Assembly (NCBI GenBank): GCA_049487715.1
Contig: CP150582.1
Location: forward strand, 62,001-126,000
Direction of reading: 5' to 3'
DNA from: Pycnococcus provasolii
Lineage: Eukaryota > Chlorophyta > Pseudoscourfieldiophyceae > Pseudoscourfieldiales
Length of the DNA: 64,000 bases
The notes below the pieces were generated by a model. The model was given only the letters and a program-made list of their open reading frames with translations. It searched no databases and had not been told where the DNA came from. This document shows positions 38,028 through 45,917 of this stretch, in pieces; within the stretch, counting starts at the first letter, position 1; each line of letters opens with the position of its first letter. Made by a program: the position numbers and the translations under genes.

Positions 38028-39458
38028 CTACGCGCGCCTGCTCACACGCAAGATCGTGTTGTCAGTAGTCGAGTTCCAAACATCCTTGCCCCAAAGACGG
38101 TCATTCATTTTATTGTCACCCAGCAAATATAGCGCTAACCACTCCCCAATGAGCTTGCGCGTGAGGCGCAGCTGATCTTTCGGGTGCAACATTTCCGAGA
38201 AGATGGCGGACTCGGGGCACTCGCTGTCACCACCCGCTCCGTAAAACAGCTTGTCCCAAAGCTCATCTCGGCGCGTCGTCACCTCAGGTGCCCACGAACC
38301 ATCTCCACCTGGCACCGGCCATCCTGTGATGCTCCCGCCACTCACCACGCCGCCACTCACGCGACTTCCATACTCTAAGAAGCAGTGGCTACCACGTCGC
38401 AGCGTTATCTGAAGCTTTGGCGCGGAGCGCCCGATGCGGAAAATCAAATTCGCGTTGTTGAAGTTGCGCGTCTTCTTGTCGAGCTCGCCGCTGAGAAGCA
38501 GCAGAGGTGCTCTGACGTAATTTGCTATGCGCCGCCAGCCATCACCAGGCTTGCGGTCGTCGCCGTCTCCCGCCGTCACGTACCCGAGCACCTGTCCTGC
38601 ACTCACGCCACCGTAGTCCATCCCGCGTCCATCGGCAAGTGCGAATTCGCTCGGCGACAGCGAGACAGCCGCGCGAATGCGGCGCATGTTTGCGAAACGC
38701 CGTCCATCACGCGCGACGACTTCGAGGATGGTCGCACCGCCTGAGCTGTGTCCTCCGACGGCGATAGCACCTGGGTTGATGCGTCCTTGGAGCGTACGTT
38801 CGCTTCGCGCGCCATCTGCGAGCCAGTCGACGATGCGCAGAAGGTCCTCGGCATCCTGGTCGAAGGAAGGGATGGCGTCGCCGTGCCAAGCCATGGGAAT
38901 TACACTTGCAATTCCATGACTAGCGAGGTGCGTTGTTAACGATGCGTACTGCTCGACGAGACACGTCCACCCAGGTGCCCACACCATGACAGGCGCCGGT
39001 GTCGCTTTTTGCGCCCACTCGCGTTCTGGTCCGTAGTGCACGCCTTCTGCGGGGTACACGACAACCGCGGCGATTGGCTGTGCCGGTCCGATCCACCGGC
39101 TGCGCGGCACGTTGATGTACCTGTGTCCTACGCCGAACGGGCCTGGGTTGGCGTAGTCTCCTCCACTTTGTTGTTGTTGTTGTTGTTGTGTGGATGCTTG
39201 CTTGCTGATGAGCGTCGAAGGAAATCCTCGCCACAAGAAAGCATTCGCCGCCGTGGGAAATGAAGGTGCAGCCACGAAGACAAAAAAGAGCGCGCAGACG
39301 AGAACATGCGCTATTATTGCCCTAAAAGGCACACGGCTCCTAAACTTATTCTTCTTCTGATGACGAAGTTGACCAGCACCACCACGAGCACACTGAAATG
39401 TCGTCTTCAAGAGTACCACCACCACATTCGTAGAACCACCACGAACCACCACCGCCAT
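38028..39458 (-). CDS. Chlorophyllase/dienelactone-hydrolase-like alpha/beta hydrolase
   Basis: The ATG at 39458 gives 476 residues. A basic N-terminal stretch is followed by a hydrophobic segment VLVCALFFVFVAAP and an AxA-like ANA site (about 50-76), suggesting a signal peptide or bipartite plastid-lumen targeting. The alpha/beta-hydrolase core has VVVYPAEG, VMVWAPGWTC, the nucleophile elbow VGGHSSGGATI (Ser about 235), LLLLSGELDKK (candidate Asp) and RRGSHCFLEYG (candidate His). The G-x-S-x-G context with a second Ser, and the serine-Asp-His order, resemble chlorophyllase and PET-hydrolase-like lipases. Chlorophyll or lipid ester hydrolysis is a reasonable guess but not shown. There is poly-Gln after the leader from a TTG repeat. 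Confidence 0.72.
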   Translation of the reverse strand: MAVVVRGGSTNVVVVLLKTTFQCARGGAGQLRHQKKNKFRSRVPFRAIIAHVLVCALFFVFVAAPSFPTAANAFLWRGFPSTLISKQASTQQQQQQQSGGDYANPGPFGVGHRYINVPRSRWIGPAQPIAAVVVYPAEGVHYGPEREWAQKATPAPVMVWAPGWTCLVEQYASLTTHLASHGIASVIPMAWHGDAIPSFDQDAEDLLRIVDWLADGARSERTLQGRINPGAIAVGGHSSGGATILEVVARDGRRFANMRRIRAAVSLSPSEFALADGRGMDYGGVSAGQVLGYVTAGDGDDRKPGDGWRRIANYVRAPLLLLSGELDKKTRNFNNANLIFRIGRSAPKLQITLRRGSHCFLEYGSRVSGGVVSGGSITGWPVPGGDGSWAPEVTTRRDELWDKLFYGAGGDSECPESAIFSEMLHPKDQLRLTRKLIGEWLALYLLGDNKMNDRLWGKDVWNSTTDNTILRVSRRA

Positions 39459-40096
39459 CAGACTGACGAGCTCCGGAGACACAAGGATCTGGAGATGTCA
39501 CCCAGAGGCGAGAAGCGTGAACAACACAAGGATAACGTAGCTCTACACGGAAAGAAAAAAACCAACCACAAGAAATGTGTGCGAGACCAAAGATGAGCAA
39601 ATCAGTGTTCACCCTTTAAAGAGAGAGAGCAAAGAGAGAGCAAAGAGAGAGCAAAGAGAGAGCAAAGAGACACAAGCACATGCCAAAGCAATGGGCACAT
39701 GTGGACGGAGCGAGACAAATAGTCTACGTATCTTCGCATGCCGTACGGAATGATTGCGACATGTATTTATTTTTCACCCGGCTGCCCGGGAATGGAATGC
39801 ACGCAGGCGACTGGGGGAGCGGGAACTTCGAGGGTGGGAGATTTGATTGGAGTCCCCCCTCCCCCCCCCGGCAGGCGGGCCCCCGGGCCCCGGCCGGGCC
39901 CCGTCAGCAGGCGCCAGGCGGGCCCCGGGCCCGGCAGGCGGGCCCCGCCGCGCCGGGGCCCAGCTCAACACTCCCCCTCGCTCAATGCGCCCTCGTGCGC
40001 TTGAGCGTCACTAACGGCTGCTGCAGCAATTCGTTATCGCGCGCATGATAGCGCTCCCAACCCTTTAGAACACGTACCTCACGTTATGCTCGTCAC
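39459..40096. other. Spacer with short tandem repeat and GC-rich block
   Basis: About four copies of the 11-bp unit AAAGAGAGAGC lie at 39618-39670. A very G/C-rich GGGCCCCGGGCC-like stretch lies at about 39856-39962. No gene is seen. The right edge abuts the target duplication of the LTR element. Confidence 0.6.
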
Positions 40097-40101
40097 GTAT
40101 C

Positions 40102-40630
40102 TGAGCGAGGGCGTTTGGTTCTCGCAGGTTCTGATTTGGGGTTTCTAGGATTAGGGTTTTGTTTGGGGTTAGGGTTGGATCTAGGGTTAGGTCTAGGGTT
40201 ACGTTTAGGGTTTCTGGGTGAGTTTGGTTTCGGAGTTCCGCCACGTGGGTTTGTGACATGGTGTGAAGGAGTGGCGGCTCCCGGACGCTGGTTTTGTCTG
40301 TGGGGACATAGATTGAGTTGGATTTGGATGAGATTTGATTGAGGGCCTTATCACCACGTCTACGGTGGTGAAGAGGTGTCTCTTGAGGCCCTCGGACGGC
40401 CCAGAGGCATCCTGTAGGCGAGCCACTAGATGGGCTCGTCCGATGAACCTTGTAAACGATTTATTCCTTTTCTTCTGTCTACTCGATTCGTAGTCAGAGG
40501 GGAGTTCAAGTCTGAATTAGTGGCGGCCACTCACAGTGGTTATCACTACTCTACACCGACTCCAGTGTGCCTTGTATTTAAGGTCACTTAAGGTGGCACA
40601 GCTGTTGTTGGAGTGCTTGGATTGCAGTCA
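40102..40630 (+). repeat. 5' LTR
   Basis: The repeat contains telomere-like words (GGGTTAGGGTTGGATCTAGG and GGTTACGTTTAGGG) at about 40149-40212 and ends where the gag-like ATG begins. The G-rich strand is the element's coding strand. Confidence 0.93.
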
Positions 40631-41290
40631 TGGAACCGGGTCCTCCCACGGAGGGCTCCGCGGACAAATCGAACATGGAACAACAATACATGAGCCTCAC
40701 CCCGGAGGTCAAAGCTGACCTTGAACATCTAGCTGCGCACTCGTCGAGCGAGGAGGAGCGCACGCAAGCGCAAGAGGCCCTCAGGGAGCTGGAGGAGCGC
40801 GCCGCAGAGCAAGCTTCCCCAGGACAGCTCTACCTGCGGGCACGCCGCGGCCTGCCCGTACGCAGCTCGACGGCAGACAACATCAAGAACGGAAACGGCA
40901 CGGCCTTCGAGACAGTTCAGAAGAACCTCGAAGACGTGCTCAACGCTACTCGCGGAGACCGACTGGCGCGCATCGACGAGGGCACCGTCGGCAAGGGAAA
41001 ATTCCCAGAAAAGTCGATCGATGACTTGCCCCCGCCTGCGAAACCGCAGTGCACCGGCAACGCCGGCGATTTTCCGATATTGTTTACAGCGGACGCACCA
41101 AACATATCGACGTTCGTCTGCAAGACGTACGCGATCAGGTACGACGTTTGGTGTTGGAGTTGCGCTACATCGACACTAAGGATCAGTTGGCCGACCTTCT
41201 CACGAAGGGGCTATCGCGCGACGATTTCTGCAAGTTGCGTGACAGGACACTGTCGGAGGAGCTGGCACCCAGGACCCTGCTCGGGAGGAG
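40630..41290 (+). pseudogene. gag-like head joined to RNase H tail (internally deleted)
   Basis: From the ATG at 40630 about 145 codons encode an acidic/Lys-rich, helix-forming protein (EEERTQAQEALRELEERAAE) like a Copia gag start. Near 41065 the sequence switches to the end of a Copia RNase H: GRTKHIDVRL, VLELRYIDTKDQLADLLTKG, but in another frame. The middle of gag and most of pol are missing, so no enzyme can be made. It has the clear architecture of a non-autonomous deletion derivative. Confidence 0.85.
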
Positions 41291-41819
41291 TGAGCGAGGG
41301 CGTTTGGTTCTCGCAGGTTCTGATTTGGGGTTTCTAGGATTAGGGTTTTGTTTGGGGTTAGGGTTGGATCTAGGGTTAGGTCTAGGGTTACGTTTAGGGT
41401 TTCTGGGTGAGTTTGGTTTCGGAGTTCCGCCACGTGGGTTTGTGACATGGTGTGAAGGAGTGGCGGCTCCCGGACGCTGGTTTTGTCTGTGGGGACATAG
41501 ATTGAGTTGGATTTGGATGAGATTTGATTGAGGGCCTTATCACCACGTCTACGGTGGTGAAGAGGTGTCTCTTGAGGCCCTCGGACGGCCCAGAGGCATC
41601 CTGTAGGCGAGCCACTAGATGGGCTCGTCCGATGAACCTTGTAAACGATTTATTCCTTTTCTTCTGTCTACTCGATTCGTAGTCAGAGGGGAGTTCAAGT
41701 CTGAATTAGTGGCGGCCACTCACAGTGGTTATCACTACTCTACACCGACTCCAGTGTGCCTTGTATTTAAGGTCACTTAAGGTGGCACAGCTGTTGTTGG
41801 AGTGCTTGGATTGCAGTCA
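41291..41819 (+). repeat. 3' LTR
   Basis: By eye this copy is identical in sequence and length to the left LTR, with an offset of 1189 bp. It ends GCAGTCA before the GTATC duplication. Confidence 0.93.
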
Positions 41820-41824
41820 GTATC

Positions 41825-42250
41825 CCCGTTGTCACGAAGTGCACGAGGGCACTTATGGCGCTGACGGCGGGGGGAAAAAGTGACAAGAAAAGAGTGAAGG
41901 CTACAAAGTGGGTTTTCCGGGGGTTGTCGCCAAAAAGGGTGTCTCGCGAGCCTCGCGAGACAATCCGGTCTGAATCCTACAACGGTACTCTTAGGTCCAG
42001 AGAATCTCAGACAGGATTCGGTTGCAACCTCCTCAACCACCTTCAACGGACACCTCGACATGTCGACATCATGTCTTGTGTCCCTTCGGTGTCTCTTCAC
42101 CTCCCCGAAGGGTCTCAACTGTCATTTCAACCTGTAGAGACATAACCCGAATCCAACAGGTATCCCTAACCAGGTTCAGGTTTAAACCTGTTATTCCTAT
42201 CATCCATTATCAAACCCCTAAACTCACACATCCGACGACCAGTCCATTTC
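41825..42250. other. Spacer between two retroelement relics
   Basis: The minus strand has TGTTGGATTCGGGTTATGTC at about 42142-42161. Its TGTTGGA start recalls Copia LTR ends and might be the edge of a decayed LTR of the neighbouring remnant. No second copy is found in the window. Confidence 0.3.
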
Positions 42251-42778
42251 TCACTCCTCCTCGTCTGATGTGTCCACAATTCCTCCACTTAGAATAGGCG
42301 TAATCAGTCGAAGAAAGGTAACTGCTGATAATGCCTTGGTAAATAAGTCAGCCAATTGTAAGTGAGTACTCAAATATCGCAATAGTAAGGTTCCATCCTT
42401 GACTAATTCTCGAGTCCTCTTCAGTCTCGTATCCATGTGTTTGGTCTTTCCATTGTACACACGATCTTGAATAATGGTAATAGCTGAAATATTGTCTTGA
42501 AAGACATTGGCAGATTGTAATTCATCCGTGAATTCACTTCGTTCAGCATTAGTGAGTTGTATTATAGTCGGCCACTCCGCACGCACCTCTCCATCCGTTG
42601 AGAGACTTCTCTTCTCAAGGATGCGCGCGTTTGCGTACGCGTCCACCGCGCCAGGTGGTGCGTCGAGTGGTAGTGTGTTATTTTTCCTTTTCACTGCCAT
42701 TTTTTTCGATGATTTTTTTTGATGGGTTGCCCGAGAGTCTTCGGCGTGTGCGATGAACTCCGCGGCTCTCGAATACAT
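42251..42778 (-). pseudogene. Second Copia remnant with RNase H tail
   Basis: A 175-codon frame from the ATG at 42778 has a Lys-rich gag-like or linker head. It then has the Copia RNase H end: VFQDNISAITIIQD, GKTKHMDTRLKRTRELV, LLLRYLSTHLQLADLFTKAL. In intact elements, reverse transcriptase and the RNase H start (the AEY...DNQSAI region) lie between these parts, so a deletion is clear. It lies in the opposite orientation to the intact miniature element about 430 bp away, and no LTR pair is visible. It may be expressed as a fusion protein or be dead. Confidence 0.75.
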
Positions 42779-43156
42779 CGGGTTGAGGAATATCCGGTCG
42801 TAGGTAGGCGCGCCCCTTGTACGTCAGAAACGAGAGCTTCGGGGATCGGTATCGCTTAAGCCTTGCGTTCTTCCCGTCGTTGCGCGCGCATCCTTGTTGT
42901 AGACTCCCTTAAGTTGATGATGAAGAGTGAACGACCAGGAGAGCAAGCCTGCAAGGGATCCCCAACCAAACCCCTCCCCTCCATCCCTCCCTGCCCCCGG
43001 GGCCCAGGCCCAAGGGGATATTTTCTCAAGGAAGTCGGTTCGGCGTTCCGAAGAGGCTCCCCCTTTTTGGCTTTTTCACGGGCCTGCTTTCCGCGTCACT
43101 AAAAAGTACTACTTTCCGCGTCACTTTTACTCCCTTTTCCCTTTCCCTGCTCCGTC
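42779..43156. other. Promoter region of thioredoxin z
   Basis: The spacer has a GGGGCCCAGGCCC-like GC-rich stretch at about 42998-43012 and a duplicated TTTCCGCGTCAC at about 43089 and 43113. No gene is recognised. Confidence 0.4.
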
Positions 43157-43681
43157 ATGTCGTCGGTTGGCAAATCTCTTGCGTTGCGTCGCTCCTTCAG
43201 GGCTCCTTCTTCTAAAGGTCGTCGTTCTCGTGTGTCTTCCTCGTCTGGTGCGGCGGGGTTAGGTGCGGCTTCTTCGGGTGCGGCGGCTGCGTCCTCGGCT
43301 GCTGCCTCAGGGTCTTCCTCCCTCATTGAACCGCTGACTGGTGCGGAGCTTGAAATCGCTCTGCAGGACAGGGACCGTGTCATGCTCGTCGACTTCTACG
43401 CGACGTGGTGTGGCCCGTGCGTGCTACTTCAGCAGGAACTGGAACAAGTCGCAAAAATCATGGGTGACGCCGTGCGCATCGTGAAGGTGGACACGGACGT
43501 GGAGCAGGATTTAAGCAGTGCGCTTGGCATCGCGGGTTTGCCCACTCTGATGTTCGTATTTCCGGACAACTCTAAGCCTGCTTTGAGGACAGAAGGCCTT
43601 CTTTCGAGCGCGCAGATTTTACGCATATTGGACGAAGAGATGAACGTCCCCGTCCCTCAGGGACCTCAGCTGCCTCAGTGA
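43157..43681 (+). CDS. TRXZ: Plastid thioredoxin z-like (CITRX) protein
   Basis: The 174-residue protein starts at the ATG at 43157 with about 55 residues of Ser/Arg/Ala-rich transit peptide. The thioredoxin fold follows: VMLVDFYATWCGPCVLLQQE (WCGPC active site at about 85), VKVDTDVEQDLSSALGIAGL (the DTD motif in place of the usual DVD), PTLMFVFPDN, then LRTEGLLSSAQILRILDEEM. The RTEGL and DxEM end are typical of TRX z, which associates with the plastid-encoded RNA polymerase and fructokinase-like proteins in land plants. Both catalytic cysteines are present. The alternative would be another plastid thioredoxin. Confidence 0.78.
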   Translation: MSSVGKSLALRRSFRAPSSKGRRSRVSSSSGAAGLGAASSGAAAASSAAASGSSSLIEPLTGAELEIALQDRDRVMLVDFYATWCGPCVLLQQELEQVAKIMGDAVRIVKVDTDVEQDLSSALGIAGLPTLMFVFPDNSKPALRTEGLLSSAQILRILDEEMNVPVPQGPQLPQ

Positions 43682-44038
43682 TTTGCCCGGTACCGACATA
43701 CACTGGTCACCGTGACTCTCGCCGTCGTATCGCATCGCATCGCCGAGCGTTGTCGTCGAGCTTGCGACGAAAGAGCGCGGCGAACGTCGAAGGTAACAAG
43801 AAACAACAACAAGCAAGCAACAATTACCACCACCAACATCAACACCACCACCACCACCACCACTGGCACTGGCACTGGCACTGGAGGAGTCGTCCACATC
43901 CACTAAAAACGCGTGCACATCCCCCCTTTTTTCCCCTTTTTTGCCCATGAACCAAAAACAATCCCAAGAAAAGTTCAAGGCGTTTTTTTCCACCTCCTCC
44001 GCCCCCCCTTATTACTTCCTACCTCACTCCCTTTTCGC
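43682..44038. other. Spacer with CAC/GGCACT repeats
   Basis: Tandem CACCAC and TGGCAC repeats occupy about 43840-43885. I see no gene. The frame of the next gene is open back to GTG at 43913, but this part is low-complexity. Confidence 0.4.
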
Positions 44039-45607
44039 ATGCCCGCAGCAAAGATGCGCGCGCACCACCGGCCACCAGCGTCGATCTCTCGCACCCCCAC
44101 TCACGGCTGTTTCTTGTTTGCTTGCCGATCCACTTTCTTTTCACGGCCGAGCCACGCCTGCTCTGTTCCACCAAGCGCTCCTAAGAATGCTTGCGTGCGC
44201 GCTCTTGCGGCCCAACTTGGTGGGCGTGCGAGCTTGATCTGCTCTAAGACTCCGCGTTCCCCCTTCGCGTTCCGTGTGCCATGCACGTCCCCTGATGCCG
44301 ACGCATCGACGTCGAGGATCGACTCCTTCTTCCAAGTCACGCAAAAAAATTCAACCGTCAAACGAGAACTAGTCGGGGGCGCGACGACGTTCGCATCCAT
44401 GGTGTACATCTGCGTCGTCAACCCCGCCATACTAGCCGCTGGAGGTATTCCAGCGGGCGCCGCCTTCACCGCGACGTGTCTCTCCGCAGCATTTGGATGC
44501 ATTCTCATGGGCCTGCTTGCTGGCCTGCCCGTCGCACTTGCACCTGGCATGGGTATCAACGCGTTCATTGCGTACACGCTGTGCCAGTCCATGGCGTGGC
44601 AGACAGCCATCGGGTGCGTTGCCGTGAGCGGCGTGATTTTCCTCGGCATCAGCCTCACGCCTCTACGCGAGAAGCTCATCGAGGCCATACCGGACAGCCT
44701 TCGTCGCGGCGCCGCGGCGGGTATTGGCGTGCTTCTCGGACTCGTTGGCTTGAAGAACGCATCCATCGTCGCCGCAAACCCAGCAACCATCGTTGGCGAA
44801 GGTGCTCTCGGCTCGCCTCCCGCGCTCATCGCCGTCGCAGGCCTCGCTGTCATCGTTGCGCTCGAGGGAAGGCGCGTCGCCGGCTCGGTTCTCGTCGCCG
44901 TCGCGTGCTGTGCTGCCGGCGCCGTGGGCTTGGGCCTGCATCCGTGGGAGGGCGTTTTCGCAAGCCCTCCCAGCCTGGCGCCGACGCTACTCGTCGCCGA
45001 CTGGCGTGCGGCGCTCGAACCTGGCATGCTTGCTGCCATTCTTGCACTGCTGTGGTCCGACTTTTTCGACACCGCCGGAACTCTTGTCGGCGTCACGCGT
45101 GCCATACCTGGCCCCGACGGCGACATCAAGCCAGCGCAAATGCGAAAAGCGATGCTTGCGGATGCCGTTGCCACGCTCTTCGGAGCTTGCGTCGGGACAT
45201 CCACCGTAACGAGCTTCGCAGAAAGCGCGGCGGGTGTGGCGGTAGGTGCGCGCACCGGCCTAGCGGCTTGCACGACGGGCGTGCTGTTTCTGGTGGCGCT
45301 CTTCTTCTACCCGCTCACGAGCTCCGTGGCGCCGTTCGCAACCACCCCCGCTCTCCTGTTCGTCGCCGCGTCTATGATGAAGGCGCTCGCCGGCCTCGAT
45401 TGGGACGACGTCACGGAATGGGTTCCCGCCATCACCACCGTTCTTGGCATCGGGCTATGCTTCAGTATAGCTAGTGGAGTGGGCATTGGCGCGATCGTGT
45501 ACGTGATTGGGAAATTCCTTTCCGGACGTCAACGTGACATTCCACTGGGCTTAGCACTGGTAGCTGTGCTATTCGTGCTTAAGGTGGCGCTACTACCGCA
45601 GTCGTAG
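44039..45607 (+). CDS. AZG: AzgA-type NCS2 purine permease
   Basis: The gene encodes a nucleobase:cation symporter of the adenine-guanine-hypoxanthine AzgA family. The ATG at 44039 gives 522 residues. An unusually long Ser/Arg/His/Pro-rich N-terminus (about 90 residues) precedes FFQVTQKNSTVKRELVGGATTFASM, the conserved family start, followed by VYICVVNPAILAAGG. About 12-14 membrane helices follow. LAPGMGINAFIAY, LWSDFFDTAGTLVGVT and GTSTVTSFAESAAGVAVGAR are the family signatures that carry the purine site. The N-terminal extension has transit-peptide composition, so plastid-envelope location is possible; plant AZGs are at the plasma membrane and ER. Confidence 0.9.
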   Translation: MPAAKMRAHHRPPASISRTPTHGCFLFACRSTFFSRPSHACSVPPSAPKNACVRALAAQLGGRASLICSKTPRSPFAFRVPCTSPDADASTSRIDSFFQVTQKNSTVKRELVGGATTFASMVYICVVNPAILAAGGIPAGAAFTATCLSAAFGCILMGLLAGLPVALAPGMGINAFIAYTLCQSMAWQTAIGCVAVSGVIFLGISLTPLREKLIEAIPDSLRRGAAAGIGVLLGLVGLKNASIVAANPATIVGEGALGSPPALIAVAGLAVIVALEGRRVAGSVLVAVACCAAGAVGLGLHPWEGVFASPPSLAPTLLVADWRAALEPGMLAAILALLWSDFFDTAGTLVGVTRAIPGPDGDIKPAQMRKAMLADAVATLFGACVGTSTVTSFAESAAGVAVGARTGLAACTTGVLFLVALFFYPLTSSVAPFATTPALLFVAASMMKALAGLDWDDVTEWVPAITTVLGIGLCFSIASGVGIGAIVYVIGKFLSGRQRDIPLGLALVAVLFVLKVALLPQS

Positions 45608-45917
45608 AATACATTGAGTAAATAGATTATAATTTTTTCCGCGCTCCCTCCTTCTTCTGCATCTCGGAAATAAGTGTCATCACTTTTCTTTCATCGCATC
45701 ATCGTAAACTTTCTCAGAAGTCAGAACCCACACGCCCATAGCTCCCTCACGAGCGCCACCATTGAACGAAATGGATGGTGTGAAAGAACGGGGGCCCCGT
45801 CAGACGGAGTGAAAGTCTCCATTCCATTAGGACTTACTAAAATGAGCAAAATCTTAGCAAATTTGCGTAACAAATGGCGGCCTGCAAAGGCCATATCAAC
45901 AGGTTGGCAGAGATCAA
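45608..45917. other. Convergent gap between purine permease and kinesin
   Basis: The gap holds the 3' ends of both genes. No gene is recognised. Confidence 0.4.

Larger units (their letters stand above)
40102..41819 (+). mobile_element. Miniature Copia-type LTR retrotransposon
   Basis: Two 529-bp direct repeats start with TGAGCGAGGG and end with GCAGTCA (TG...CA). They bracket a 660-bp interior. The element is flanked by GTATC on both sides (40097-40101 and 41820-41824), the 5-bp target duplication. The LTRs look identical by eye, suggesting recent insertion. TGGAACCGGG directly after the left LTR can be a primer-binding site, and CGGGAGGAG before the right LTR a polypurine tract. The interior keeps a gag-like head and only the end of Copia RNase H. 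With integrase and reverse transcriptase gone, it must move with help from another element. Confidence 0.92.

Noticed and set aside
39618-39670. CRISPR-like array
   Set aside because: The 11-bp AAAGAGAGAGC units are contiguous without spacers; it is a minisatellite in a eukaryotic genome.
44101-45273. 390-codon frame antisense to the purine permease
   Set aside because: Ala/Pro/Thr-rich antisense shadow; the sense strand has NCS2 motifs.
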